Source: Paenibacillus sp. PCH8
Lineage (GTDB): Bacteria; Bacillota; Bacilli; Paenibacillales; Paenibacillaceae
Direction: 5' to 3'
Assembly: GCF_002968835.1 (NCBI RefSeq)
Contig: NZ_PKQK01000001.1
Location: 2,852,001-2,916,000, forward strand
Length of the DNA stretch: 64,000 nucleotides
This document shows positions 42,760-51,165 of this stretch, piece after piece. The notes under the pieces are model-generated. The model made no database searches. It was not told the DNA's origin and saw nothing but the letters and a program-made list of their open reading frames with translations. Each line of letters opens with the position of its first letter. The stretch's first letter is position 1. The position numbers were made by a program, and so were the translations under genes.

Positions 42760-43736
42760 CCGTCTGTGCTTTATTTCCCGGACAGGGGAGCCAGTATATT
42801 GGAATGTGCAGTGATTTGTTGAACAGTGAGCCGGAGGCAAATCGGATTTTTGCCGAGGCGAGTGAGGTTCTTGGGTATGATCTGAGAACGCTGATTATGG
42901 AAGGGGCGCTGGATCAATTGACAGCCTCCGTACATGCGCAGCCTGCCGTACTGACAGCAAGCTGCGTGCTCTTTGACTCATTCGTTCGGCAGACAGGAAA
43001 TATCCCGGATTACGCGATTGGTCACAGCTTGGGTGAGATTTCGGCTTTGGTGGCGGCGGGAGCGATACGATTCACCGATGGAGTTCGATTCACGGCACAG
43101 AGGGGTGCATTAATGCATCGCGCGATTCGGGAACAAAAGGGCAGAGCAGGCCTTGTGGTTGACTTAGCCCAGGTAGAGCTTGAGGAGATGGTTGAGACCA
43201 TTCGTCAGACCGAATATGTGACCATTTCCGGCTACAATTCACCTAGGCAGTTTGTCGTCGCGGGGACCGCAAATGCACTCCGGTTACTGGACGATAAAGT
43301 GGATCACTGTGGCGGGGAGTTTATTCCTTTTCGCATGATGCCTATGAAAGCAGATGCTCCTTATCACAGCGAGTTGATGCAGTTTATCCAACCTGAGCTT
43401 GAAGAAATGCTTGCAGAGATTCCCTTCACTTCACCTTCGTTTCCTATATGCTCCACTGTCCATGGAGAGCTGATCCGAGGGCCTGAGGACATTCCCAAGC
43501 TGCTGAGCAATCAGTTGCTACAGCCGATTCGCTGGAATCAGGCATTGACACGAGTACATCAATTAGGAGCCACGGTATGGGTAGACATCGGTCCAGGCGA
43601 AACAATCAGGAATATGCTGGCGGAGAATACAGCCTTGCCTGCTGCCTATTCGTTAGATACTCCTTCAGATCGATCCCGGTTGGCGGAATTAAACGAACCA
43701 AAAAACCAGAAATATGAGGGGGGCGAAGTGGGATGA
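42756..43736 (+). CDS. Free-standing acyltransferase (trans-acting AT, FabD/ZmaF-like)
   Basis: 326 residues, starting within the previous stop (ATGA). All AT motifs are intact: LFPGQGSQYIGM (about 5-16), nucleophile GHSLGEISAL (Ser about 90), catalytic-His region APYHSELM (about 208) and GPGETIRNM. The APYHS box differs from the malonyl HAFH of the AT inside the megasynthase and resembles FabD and discrete ATs. It probably serves, in trans, the modules whose own AT is dead or missing (KS2 of the megasynthase and the FAAL-KS protein), with malonyl or an ACP-bound extender. Confidence 0.9.
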   Translation: MTVCALFPGQGSQYIGMCSDLLNSEPEANRIFAEASEVLGYDLRTLIMEGALDQLTASVHAQPAVLTASCVLFDSFVRQTGNIPDYAIGHSLGEISALVAAGAIRFTDGVRFTAQRGALMHRAIREQKGRAGLVVDLAQVELEEMVETIRQTEYVTISGYNSPRQFVVAGTANALRLLDDKVDHCGGEFIPFRMMPMKADAPYHSELMQFIQPELEEMLAEIPFTSPSFPICSTVHGELIRGPEDIPKLLSNQLLQPIRWNQALTRVHQLGATVWVDIGPGETIRNMLAENTALPAAYSLDTPSDRSRLAELNEPKNQKYEGGEVG

Positions 43737-45052
43737 TTACGGAAATGTCTCAGTATAACCAGCGGGTAAAGCAAAGGCTGCCTGGAGGTGTACATTATAA
43801 TTTTCATCTCCCTTGGGAAGAGACCCCGCTCCATTTCACCCATGCTTCCCGCAGTAGAGTGACGGACATGAACGGTAATGAGTATTTGGATCTGTATGCC
43901 CGCTTTGGTGCTCTCGTCGTGGGCCATGGCAATGAGGAATACAACGAGTGTCTGAAGGATACGATTGACCGTGTTCTCTCCGTGAGCCATTGCGATCTGG
44001 ATGCAGAGGCTTTGGAACTGATCCATCAATATGTCCCTTCGGCAGAGATGATTCGTTTTGGGTTATCGGGAACAGAGATTGTCCAGAATGCACTTCGTCT
44101 AGCGCGTGCCTGGACAGGCAAGAATCGTTTTGTTCGTTTTGAAGGCCACTATCATGGCAATGCGGATAATATAATGGGCGGCAAATCTGCCCGTACCGGT
44201 CCGCCCGTACCTTCTGACTATCCTGGCGACATGAAAGGAACGAAGGGGAGGGCAAGAGATGCCATGGAATCGCAGTCCTACCTGCTTCCATGGAATGACG
44301 CTGCCCGTCTGGAGGAGCTGTTTCACCAGCAGGGAGATGATATTGCAGCGGTAATTATGGAGCCTGTATGCGTGAACGGAGGCGGAGTGATGCCTGCCCC
44401 GGGTTATCTGCAAAAAGTCAGACAGTTATGTGACGATCATCAGGTCGTGCTCATTTTCGATGAGATTATAACCGGATTTCGTATGGGGTTGGGCGGTGCT
44501 CAACAGTTGTTCGGTATAACCCCTGATCTTACGACTCTGGGCAAGGCTATTGCTGGTGGAGGGGTTCCTGTATCCGCATTGGTTGGGCGATCGGACATTA
44601 TGAAGCTGCTCGTAGACAAAAAAGTGATCCATGCGGGCACCTTCAATGGCTATCCGTTAGGAACTGCTGCGGTGAAGGCTACATTGGAAATGCTTGGCCG
44701 CAATGGGGGACAGGCTATGGACAGCATGAATCGCCATGCCAAGATGATTCATGATGTGCTCTGCCGGGAAGCAGCGAAGGCAGGTCTGCCCTTGATTGTT
44801 CAGGGGCCACTTGGCTGTGCCTCTTACCATTGCTGCTCAGAGCCGCTTATAGACACGGCAGATTATACGTTCGAATTAATGTCCTTTGATATTTTGTTAA
44901 ACAGCAAGCTGGCAGAACACGGAATTCTGGTATCTACGCTCTCGCGGATGTATCCGAATATCATGCTGGACATGGAGGATGTGATGTGGTTCAGTGAGCG
45001 TGTTCCTGCGGCACTTGCGGAGATGAAAGAGATTTACGACGAACTTATCTGA
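43733..45052 (+). CDS. PLP-dependent aminotransferase, glutamate-1-semialdehyde type
   Basis: 439 residues, overlapping the AT stop by four bases. It is a class III aminotransferase: the Asp that contacts the PLP pyridine is in LIFDEIITGFR and the Schiff-base Lys in LGKAIAGGGVPVSAL; FNGYPLGTAA is the phosphate-side loop. The same subfamily forms the AMT domain of iturin/mycosubtilin synthases, which turns a beta-keto acyl-ACP into a beta-amino acyl chain. With the FAAL-ACP-KS protein upstream, a discrete version of that step is the most economical reading. It is not a haem-pathway hemL, judging by its context. Confidence 0.9.
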   Translation: MITEMSQYNQRVKQRLPGGVHYNFHLPWEETPLHFTHASRSRVTDMNGNEYLDLYARFGALVVGHGNEEYNECLKDTIDRVLSVSHCDLDAEALELIHQYVPSAEMIRFGLSGTEIVQNALRLARAWTGKNRFVRFEGHYHGNADNIMGGKSARTGPPVPSDYPGDMKGTKGRARDAMESQSYLLPWNDAARLEELFHQQGDDIAAVIMEPVCVNGGGVMPAPGYLQKVRQLCDDHQVVLIFDEIITGFRMGLGGAQQLFGITPDLTTLGKAIAGGGVPVSALVGRSDIMKLLVDKKVIHAGTFNGYPLGTAAVKATLEMLGRNGGQAMDSMNRHAKMIHDVLCREAAKAGLPLIVQGPLGCASYHCCSEPLIDTADYTFELMSFDILLNSKLAEHGILVSTLSRMYPNIMLDMEDVMWFSERVPAALAEMKEIYDELI

Positions 45053-45080
45053 GGGTAGCTCAACAGGGGAGTGATTAGGT

Positions 45081-45932
45081 TTGCATAATCGACTCATTGC
45101 AATAATCGGCGCAGGGGTGATGGGGTGCGCCACGGCACTGGATGTAGCGAGAGCCGGATATCGGGTGATTTTACAGGATATTTCGGCATCAGCAATCGCT
45201 CAAGCACCTGAAACAATACGCCGTGAATATCGTTCAGCTTGTTTTCTGAAACAAGGATATGGTGAGGTCCCGCTGAACCTGATCTTGGAACGGATCTCGT
45301 TCCAGACGCAGGATGAAGGTGTGGAAGAAGCTTATATCATTATTGAGAATGTGACAGAGAATCTGGAGTTGAAAAAGGAAGTCTACGAACGTCTGAATCA
45401 CAAGGCTCGTGCAGATGTGATATATGCACTGAATACGAGTTGTATTTCCGTAACGAAGCTTGCTTCGTTTTTGCCGGACCCTGGTCGAGCCATCGGGGTG
45501 CACTTGATGAATCCGGTCCCTGTTAAATCGATGGTGGAGGTGATCAAAGGCCATCATACCACACAGGATACGGAGCAAGTGATGGTGGAATTCCTGGAGA
45601 GCCTTGGTAAAAATCCGGTGGTTATAGAGGATTTGCCGGGGTTTGTCTCCAATCGTCTTTCCCACCTGTTAATGAATGAAGCAGCGTACATTGTACAGGA
45701 TGGTATTGCTACATCCGAGCAGGTAGATGCCATCATGAAGAAGGGTTTTAATTACCAGATGGGTCCTCTGGAAACAGCTGATCTGATTGGTCTGGATACG
45801 GTCGTGCATTCACTCAAAGTATTGTACGACAGTTATCAAGATCCGAAGTTTCGATGCTGTCCAATGTTGCAAAAAATGGTTGATGCAGGACAATGGGGCC
45901 GGAAAACGGGTCAGGGATTCTATGCCTATTAA
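45081..45932 (+). CDS. 3-hydroxyacyl-CoA dehydrogenase family (FkbK/ZmaG-like)
   Basis: 283 residues from TTG 45081, preceded by AGGGGAGTGA. The Rossmann motif is IGAGVMGCATA (about 9-19). The catalytic His is in GVHLMNPVPVK with the Glu in VEVIKGHHT, and the C-terminal helical domain has GPLETADLIGLD, as in 3-hydroxybutyryl-CoA dehydrogenases. FkbK and ZmaG oxidise the ACP-bound 3-hydroxy group on the way to methoxy-, hydroxy- or aminomalonyl-ACP. The nearby FkbI-like and FkbJ-like genes support such a role. FkbH (glycerate loading), FkbG (methylation) and a stand-alone serine adenylation gene are all absent, so the starting substrate is unclear. Confidence 0.88.
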   Translation: MHNRLIAIIGAGVMGCATALDVARAGYRVILQDISASAIAQAPETIRREYRSACFLKQGYGEVPLNLILERISFQTQDEGVEEAYIIIENVTENLELKKEVYERLNHKARADVIYALNTSCISVTKLASFLPDPGRAIGVHLMNPVPVKSMVEVIKGHHTTQDTEQVMVEFLESLGKNPVVIEDLPGFVSNRLSHLLMNEAAYIVQDGIATSEQVDAIMKKGFNYQMGPLETADLIGLDTVVHSLKVLYDSYQDPKFRCCPMLQKMVDAGQWGRKTGQGFYAY

Positions 45933-46037
45933 CAACTGAAAGCAGGCATAAAGGAGGTGATTGAAAAACTGGACCAATGAGGTATGTTTGAAGTTTATGT
46001 GCCTGAAGGGCAACATCAATAACAAGGGGGAAGGGCA

Positions 46038-46301
46038 GTGGATTATCGTCAGGAGATTCGGGAATTCATCGGAAATAACCTTACTATGGAGCATGAGGAC
46101 AGACCCATTAATGATAATGACAATTATTTCGAGCTGAGGTTCGTCAATTCACTCTTTGCAATGCGTTTGGTGGACTTTGTGGAGCGGAAATTCCAGATTG
46201 AGATAGCAAACGAAGAGCTGGATTTGGCCAACTTCTGCACCATTAACCGGCTACATGATCTCATTGAGAGAAAGCTGGCTACGAAGGGGGCGGCATTATG
46301 A
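46038..46301 (+). CDS. Acyl carrier protein, FkbJ/ZmaD-like
   Basis: 87 residues starting at GTG 46038 behind AAGGGGGAAGGG, overlapping the next gene by four bases. The phosphopantetheine Ser is in LRFVNSLFAMRLVDFVE (about residue 38). FVNSLFAM in place of the usual GxDS text is, as I recall it, typical of the ACPs that carry methoxymalonyl or hydroxymalonyl units (FkbJ, ZmaD). A strong AAGGAGGTGAT sequence about 85 bases upstream (45952-45962) has no good reading frame after it and may be a relic. Confidence 0.85.
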   Translation: MDYRQEIREFIGNNLTMEHEDRPINDNDNYFELRFVNSLFAMRLVDFVERKFQIEIANEELDLANFCTINRLHDLIERKLATKGAAL

Positions 46302-47182
46302 TTTCAGCTAATCAGGCATCCATCCGTCCAGTCACGAGCCCGGCAACCAGTCCATCCAACAAATATATGTATCTGTTTTTGGGAATTTCCTTTGGTACAT
46401 GTTACGGAATTGCAAGTTTGTTTATGTTCTTTGCAGACTTTATTGTACCCATAACAGGTGAATTAACCCTGATGCATCCGCTAGCGATTATTGCCCTGTA
46501 TTCACCTTCCATAGCCGGATTGATTACATGTTATTTGATGGGTGGCACGGAAGCATTAAAAGGCATGTTTATGAAGATGGTTCCTCGCAAAAAGGATCTG
46601 TTCTGGATTCCGGTCATTATAGGAATTTCAATCGTCTTCGCTTCATCCATGCATTTTGGTTCCCTATTGTTCGGCATACCTGTTCCCGAGCTGACATATA
46701 GTGTACCGGAAATGATCTGGCTGGGTATTGTGAATCTGTTCAAGGAGACAGGGTTAATTGGCGGATTGTTTGGCTGGATCGGGTTTTTGCTTCCGTTTTT
46801 GCAAGGGAAGTTAAAAAACAACGTAACAAGTGGTCTGATTACAGGCCTGTTGTTTGGATTATGGGTGCTTCCGGGATACCTGATTTCCTCTTTTGGCACC
46901 TCAACCACCTACATATACTATGTTGTTCAGCTTATGGCATTTATCGTCTTCCAGAGTTACATTTTCAATGCAACCAGAGGCACGCTTCTGTTTTACCTGC
47001 TGGCATTCTGGCTTGTGGCGACAGGAAGCCAAATTGATTTGTATTACTTTAATCCGCAAGTTCAAGTTATGCAATTCTTCTTCTTTGTAACGTCGGCAGT
47101 CGTGATTCATATCATCTTCAAGCGCAGAAAAGTAGATGTTCCACTTCAGACATTTCCTGCATACGTTCTGGAGAGGAAGTAA
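46298..47182 (+). CDS. CPBP-like membrane protein with degenerate active site
   Basis: 294 residues with about eight membrane segments and an N-terminal cytoplasmic Ser/Pro-rich tail of 22 residues. The segment KETGLIGGLFGWIGFLLPFLQ followed by GLITGLLFGLWVLPGYL matches the two core motifs of CPBP (Abi, CAAX-like) intramembrane proteases (EExGWRGxLLPxLQ and GLxWGLWHLP). The first Glu of the pair is Lys, and the His of the second motif is Val, so protease activity is doubtful. CPBP proteins often serve in peptide immunity or maturation. Here the protein could be a non-catalytic resistance protein within the cluster (inference). Confidence 0.65.
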   Translation: MISANQASIRPVTSPATSPSNKYMYLFLGISFGTCYGIASLFMFFADFIVPITGELTLMHPLAIIALYSPSIAGLITCYLMGGTEALKGMFMKMVPRKKDLFWIPVIIGISIVFASSMHFGSLLFGIPVPELTYSVPEMIWLGIVNLFKETGLIGGLFGWIGFLLPFLQGKLKNNVTSGLITGLLFGLWVLPGYLISSFGTSTTYIYYVVQLMAFIVFQSYIFNATRGTLLFYLLAFWLVATGSQIDLYYFNPQVQVMQFFFFVTSAVVIHIIFKRRKVDVPLQTFPAYVLERK

Positions 47183-47206
47183 GCCAGTGCTGGTGGTGAT
47201 TGCGTG

Positions 47207-47956
47207 ATGGAACCGATAGAGCCGATGTATCTTGAACAGTTGCAAAAGGGAGAGGGGAACAGACAGATTGTCTGTTTTCCTTATCTTGGAGGTCACTCCC
47301 AGAGCTTTCAGCCCCTTGTGAGGGAGCTTCCCGGCGTGGAGATGTGGGCGTTTACGTCCCCAGGCCATGGTCTGAATACGCAAGCTCCTCTGGAGCATAT
47401 GCAGCAACTGGTAGAGTTGTATACCAGCCAGCTGATGAACGTGATACGACCTGGCAGTGTGTTGTTCGGACATAGTCTCGGAGGGATCTCAGCCTACTTC
47501 GTTGCGCATCGTTTATTTCAGGAAGTTCCAGATGTAGCGAGGACGCTGCGGATTGTGCTCTCTGCCTGCAACACGCCAGTGGAGTGCGGGATGCAGAATT
47601 ATGATCGGATGTCAGACGATCAACTGATTGATCAACTGTTTTCCTATGAAGGGCTTCCGCAAGATTTGATGAATGAAAAAGAATTATTGTATTATTTCCT
47701 GCCCGTCATTCGAGCGGATTTCAGAATGCTGGAATCTGCAGCAACACTGGAATATCAGCCGCTATCATTGCCGGTACTGTATCTGTGGGGTGAACGTGAT
47801 CGTACGGTTTCCCTTCAGTCAGCATTGAAGTGGGGCCGATATTTTCACACACCGATGAAGCTTCAGACCATCAGAGAGGGTAGTCACATGTTTATGATGC
47901 ACCAACCTTCAATGGTGGCGCATTATCTGACAAGCTTTATGACTCCAGATGTATAG
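47207..47956 (+). CDS. Type II thioesterase
   Basis: About 249 residues from ATG 47207 with GGTGGTGAT upstream; a GTG at 47204 is an alternative. It is an alpha/beta hydrolase of the GrsT/SrfAD group: FPYLGGHSQSF near the N-terminus, nucleophile GHSLGG (about 90), acidic residue in WGERDRTV and His in EGSHMFM near the end. Such enzymes clear mis-primed or stalled chains from carrier domains. Since the megasynthase lacks a terminal thioesterase, this protein could also take part in release, but that is speculation. Confidence 0.92.
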   Translation: MEPIEPMYLEQLQKGEGNRQIVCFPYLGGHSQSFQPLVRELPGVEMWAFTSPGHGLNTQAPLEHMQQLVELYTSQLMNVIRPGSVLFGHSLGGISAYFVAHRLFQEVPDVARTLRIVLSACNTPVECGMQNYDRMSDDQLIDQLFSYEGLPQDLMNEKELLYYFLPVIRADFRMLESAATLEYQPLSLPVLYLWGERDRTVSLQSALKWGRYFHTPMKLQTIREGSHMFMMHQPSMVAHYLTSFMTPDV

Positions 47957-47991
47957 GAACGATATGTAGATGAGAGGAGCCCTGTTCGTTT

Positions 47992-50325
47992 ATGCTGCTA
48001 CGAATGCTGAGAAACGATATAACGAGAAAGAAAGGGATCACGGCTGCTTTATTTATTTTTGTACTGTTAGCTGCCTTGCTGGTATCTTCGGGGTCACGGA
48101 TGATTATGGAACTGACGAGCTCCATTCAATATTTGTTCTCTGAATCCAAGACACCACACTTTGTACAAATGCATGCCGGGGAGCTGGACCAGGCCAAAGT
48201 GAACACATGGGCTGAGGATCATCCCATGGTTGCCCAGCATCAGATTGTAGAAATGGTCAACATTGATGGCTCTAATCTGTTTCTCGGAGCAGAGTCCGAG
48301 AAGAATAGTGTAATGGATATCGATTTTGTGACACAGAACCAGAACTTCGACTATTTACTGAACCTGAACAGTGAAATGATTCAGGTTAATGATGGTGAGA
48401 TCGCTGTTCCGGTATATTACATGCAGCAAAACAAGTTAAACGTTGGGGACCAGGTTCGAATAGGTAACGGTCAATTTGAACGTTCCTATACTATTGTTGA
48501 CTTTGTCCGCGATGCTCAGATGAATCCGTCGGTTGTTCACTCCAAACGTTTCATTGTGAGTTCAGGTAACCTGGAGGAATTGAAGCGAGGGATCGGGGAG
48601 ATCGAATATCTCATTGAGTTTCGATTGAAGGATCCCGCATTGACTGGTGAGTTCACTCAAGCCTATCAGAATGCTGGACTTCCCAATGCTGGTCCAGTCG
48701 TGACATATGGTCTGTTCCAGTTACTGAACGGCATGACCGATGGAGTTATTGCAGCCGTTATAATCATGGTCAGCCTTGTGCTCATTCTGATTGCAATGCT
48801 CTGTATAAGGTTCACGATGCTGGCTACCATAGAAGAGGATTATCGTGAGATCAGTGTCATGAAAGCGATTGGTATCGCGGAGAAGGATATTAAGAAACTG
48901 TATCTCATGAAGTATGTATTTATGGCCGGATTAGCTTCTCTGCTAGGTTATGTTGCCTCATTGGGCGTGAATAGACTTTTCGTTTCCAATATCATGTTGT
49001 ACATGGGGAAAGCACCTGCAACCTTGCTGCATTTTGCCATACCTTTATTGGCTTCCGGATTAATATTTACAATGGTGGTTCTCTTCTGTCGGACGGTGTT
49101 GCGGCGGTTTCGTTCCATCTCTGCGGTGGATGCCCTTCGGACAGGAAGTTTGGGAGACACACAGGTCATTCGCAATAGGCTCAGTCTGTCCAGCAATCGC
49201 TGGTCTTCCGTACCTGTATTTCTGGGTCTGAAGGAAGTTGTACAGCGAATCAAGATGTTCCGCCTGTTATTGTTCGTCTTTGTAGTCAGTTCATTTATCA
49301 TGATTGTGCCTATCAATTTTCTGAACACCTTGCAGGCGCCAAGCTTTATTTCCTATATGGGTGTAGGACAAAGTGATATCCGCATTGACTTGAGGCACAC
49401 TGACGATGTAGAGCAACGTTATGACACACTGGTTGCCCAGATCAAAAATGATGAAGCTATCCAAAAATATTCCCCACTGGTAACAAGCCAGTTCAAGGTT
49501 CGGAATGCGGAAGGCAGCTATGACAATCTGAGTGTGGAAACCGGGGACTTCAGTATTTTCCCATTGTCTTACGTCAGCGGTAATGCACCAACGACCGCGA
49601 ATGAAATTGCACTGTCGGATGCGAATAGCAAAGAGTTGGGTCTGAAGACCGGAGAACAGCTTAGTCTGCTAGTGAATGGAAAAGACCAGGTCATGACCGT
49701 TAGTGGTATCTATCAAGATGTTACGAATGGCGGGAAAACGGCGAAGGCATTGCTGCCATATAACAAGGATAGCGTACTGTGGTATGTGGTTAGCCTCGAT
49801 CTGAAAGACCGCGGGCAAATGGCGGCCAAAATTGCTGAATATGAGACGTCCTTCTCACCAGCTAAAGTAACCGATCTTCAAGGGTATCTGGATCAGACAC
49901 TCGGAGGAACCATTCAGCAATTGAAAATGGTCACGATGCTGGCCTTGGCTATCGGTGTGTTCATATCCATTTTGATCACATCCCTGTTCCTTCAGATGTT
50001 AGTAGCCAAAGACAACAACGATATTGCTGTACTCAGAAGCCTCGGTTTTGGATTATCCAAGATCAAGTTGAAATATGTAGTCATGTCACTTGTCATATTA
50101 ATCGTCGGAGTTGTGACTGGAACGGTACTGTCCAATACGCTTGGACCGCTGCTCGTCAGCAGCATTATGTCATCGTTTGGTGCTTCCAATATTGTATTTG
50201 TAATTAATCCGGTACAGGCGTACATTCTGTGTCCATTGTTGCTTGCAGGAACCATCATACTGACGGCGCTGGTCAGCATACAGTCTATCAAGGAAACTAG
50301 CATATCCAAAATGATCGCGGAATAG
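47992..50325 (+). CDS. FtsX-family ABC transporter permease
   Basis: 777 residues. An N-terminal membrane segment (about 18-36) is followed by a large extracellular region (about 40-245), then two FtsX-like units with membrane helices at about 255-375 and 640-770 and a second extracellular region between (about 445-630). The topology is that of two-unit permeases of the BceB/macrolide-exporter kind, working with the ATPase encoded 12 bases downstream. The pair probably exports the cluster product or protects the cell from it. Confidence 0.87.
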   Translation: MLLRMLRNDITRKKGITAALFIFVLLAALLVSSGSRMIMELTSSIQYLFSESKTPHFVQMHAGELDQAKVNTWAEDHPMVAQHQIVEMVNIDGSNLFLGAESEKNSVMDIDFVTQNQNFDYLLNLNSEMIQVNDGEIAVPVYYMQQNKLNVGDQVRIGNGQFERSYTIVDFVRDAQMNPSVVHSKRFIVSSGNLEELKRGIGEIEYLIEFRLKDPALTGEFTQAYQNAGLPNAGPVVTYGLFQLLNGMTDGVIAAVIIMVSLVLILIAMLCIRFTMLATIEEDYREISVMKAIGIAEKDIKKLYLMKYVFMAGLASLLGYVASLGVNRLFVSNIMLYMGKAPATLLHFAIPLLASGLIFTMVVLFCRTVLRRFRSISAVDALRTGSLGDTQVIRNRLSLSSNRWSSVPVFLGLKEVVQRIKMFRLLLFVFVVSSFIMIVPINFLNTLQAPSFISYMGVGQSDIRIDLRHTDDVEQRYDTLVAQIKNDEAIQKYSPLVTSQFKVRNAEGSYDNLSVETGDFSIFPLSYVSGNAPTTANEIALSDANSKELGLKTGEQLSLLVNGKDQVMTVSGIYQDVTNGGKTAKALLPYNKDSVLWYVVSLDLKDRGQMAAKIAEYETSFSPAKVTDLQGYLDQTLGGTIQQLKMVTMLALAIGVFISILITSLFLQMLVAKDNNDIAVLRSLGFGLSKIKLKYVVMSLVILIVGVVTGTVLSNTLGPLLVSSIMSSFGASNIVFVINPVQAYILCPLLLAGTIILTALVSIQSIKETSISKMIAE

Positions 50326-50337
50326 GGAGGATTAACG

Positions 50338-51105
50338 ATGACAACCATACTTGAAGCCAGAGACGTGAATAAATCCGTGGCAATCGGCGAGAATGAAGAA
50401 CATAATATTCTGAAAGATATCAACCTCCAGTTAAAAAAAGGAGAGTTCGTATCCATTATGGGCCCGTCCGGCTCAGGCAAATCTACGTTATTGTACAATA
50501 TTAGCGGCATGGATCAGATTAGTGCTGGCAGTGTCTACTTTAATGGCAAAAAAATATCGGCTTTTCAGGAGAGTGACCTGGCAAGTCTGCGTTTAACCAA
50601 GATGGGGTTCATATTTCAGAACATTCATCTGCTCAAGAATCTGAATTTGCTTGACAATATCGTCCTTTCCGCCTATCTCGCCAAGAACAGCAGTAGGGAT
50701 ACTATTAATACACGAGCGCTGTCCCTGATGAAAAAGATGGGAATTGACGGGCTGGCCCAGCATAACATCACACAGGCTTCGGGAGGACAATTACAGCGAA
50801 TCGCCATTTGCCGTGCGCTTATCAATAATCCGGATATTCTGTTTGGCGATGAACCGACGGGGGCACTGAATTCGAAATCCACATACGAGATCATGGATAT
50901 TCTGGGTGGCATCAATGCCGCAGGTACAACCATTCTGCTCGTAACTCATGATGTTAAAGTGGCTGCCAGATCGGAACGAGTGCTGTTTATGATGGATGGC
51001 AAATTGGTGGCAGACAAAAATATCGGAAAATATGTGAGCGAACGTCAGGATCTGAAAAACAGGGAAAGCCATCTGGGGCAATGGTTAACTGAAATGGGGT
51101 TCTAA
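50338..51105 (+). CDS. ABC transporter ATPase (LolD/MacB type)
   Basis: 255 residues with a GGGAGG site. Walker A is GPSGSGKST (about 42-50), the Q-loop is in FIFQNIHLL, the signature is the weakly diverged SGGQLQR (ASGGQ), Walker B is ILFGDEPTGAL and the switch is VTHD. It is the partner of the FtsX permease just upstream and the last gene of the long biosynthetic operon. A TetR gene with its own operator starts 60 bases later. Confidence 0.92.
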   Translation: MTTILEARDVNKSVAIGENEEHNILKDINLQLKKGEFVSIMGPSGSGKSTLLYNISGMDQISAGSVYFNGKKISAFQESDLASLRLTKMGFIFQNIHLLKNLNLLDNIVLSAYLAKNSSRDTINTRALSLMKKMGIDGLAQHNITQASGGQLQRIAICRALINNPDILFGDEPTGALNSKSTYEIMDILGGINAAGTTILLVTHDVKVAARSERVLFMMDGKLVADKNIGKYVSERQDLKNRESHLGQWLTEMGF

Positions 51106-51127
51106 AAAGAGAACTTCATGACTAGAA

Positions 51128-51146
51128 TAGACCGACAGTCGGTCTA
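51128..51146. promoter_or_regulatory. Perfect 19-bp palindromic operator
   Basis: TAGACCGACAGTCGGTCTA is a perfect inverted repeat with a single central base, of the GACCGAC/GTCGGTC type bound by many TetR/AcrR regulators. It lies 20 bases before the tetR-family start, implying autorepression and control of the MFS gene behind it. Confidence 0.85.
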
Positions 51147-51165
51147 ACGGATCGGAGAACAGAAT

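Noticed and set aside
45958..46130. A ~57-codon TTG-started frame after the strong ribosome site
   Set aside because: Protein composition is not convincing and most of it overlaps the ACP gene in another frame.
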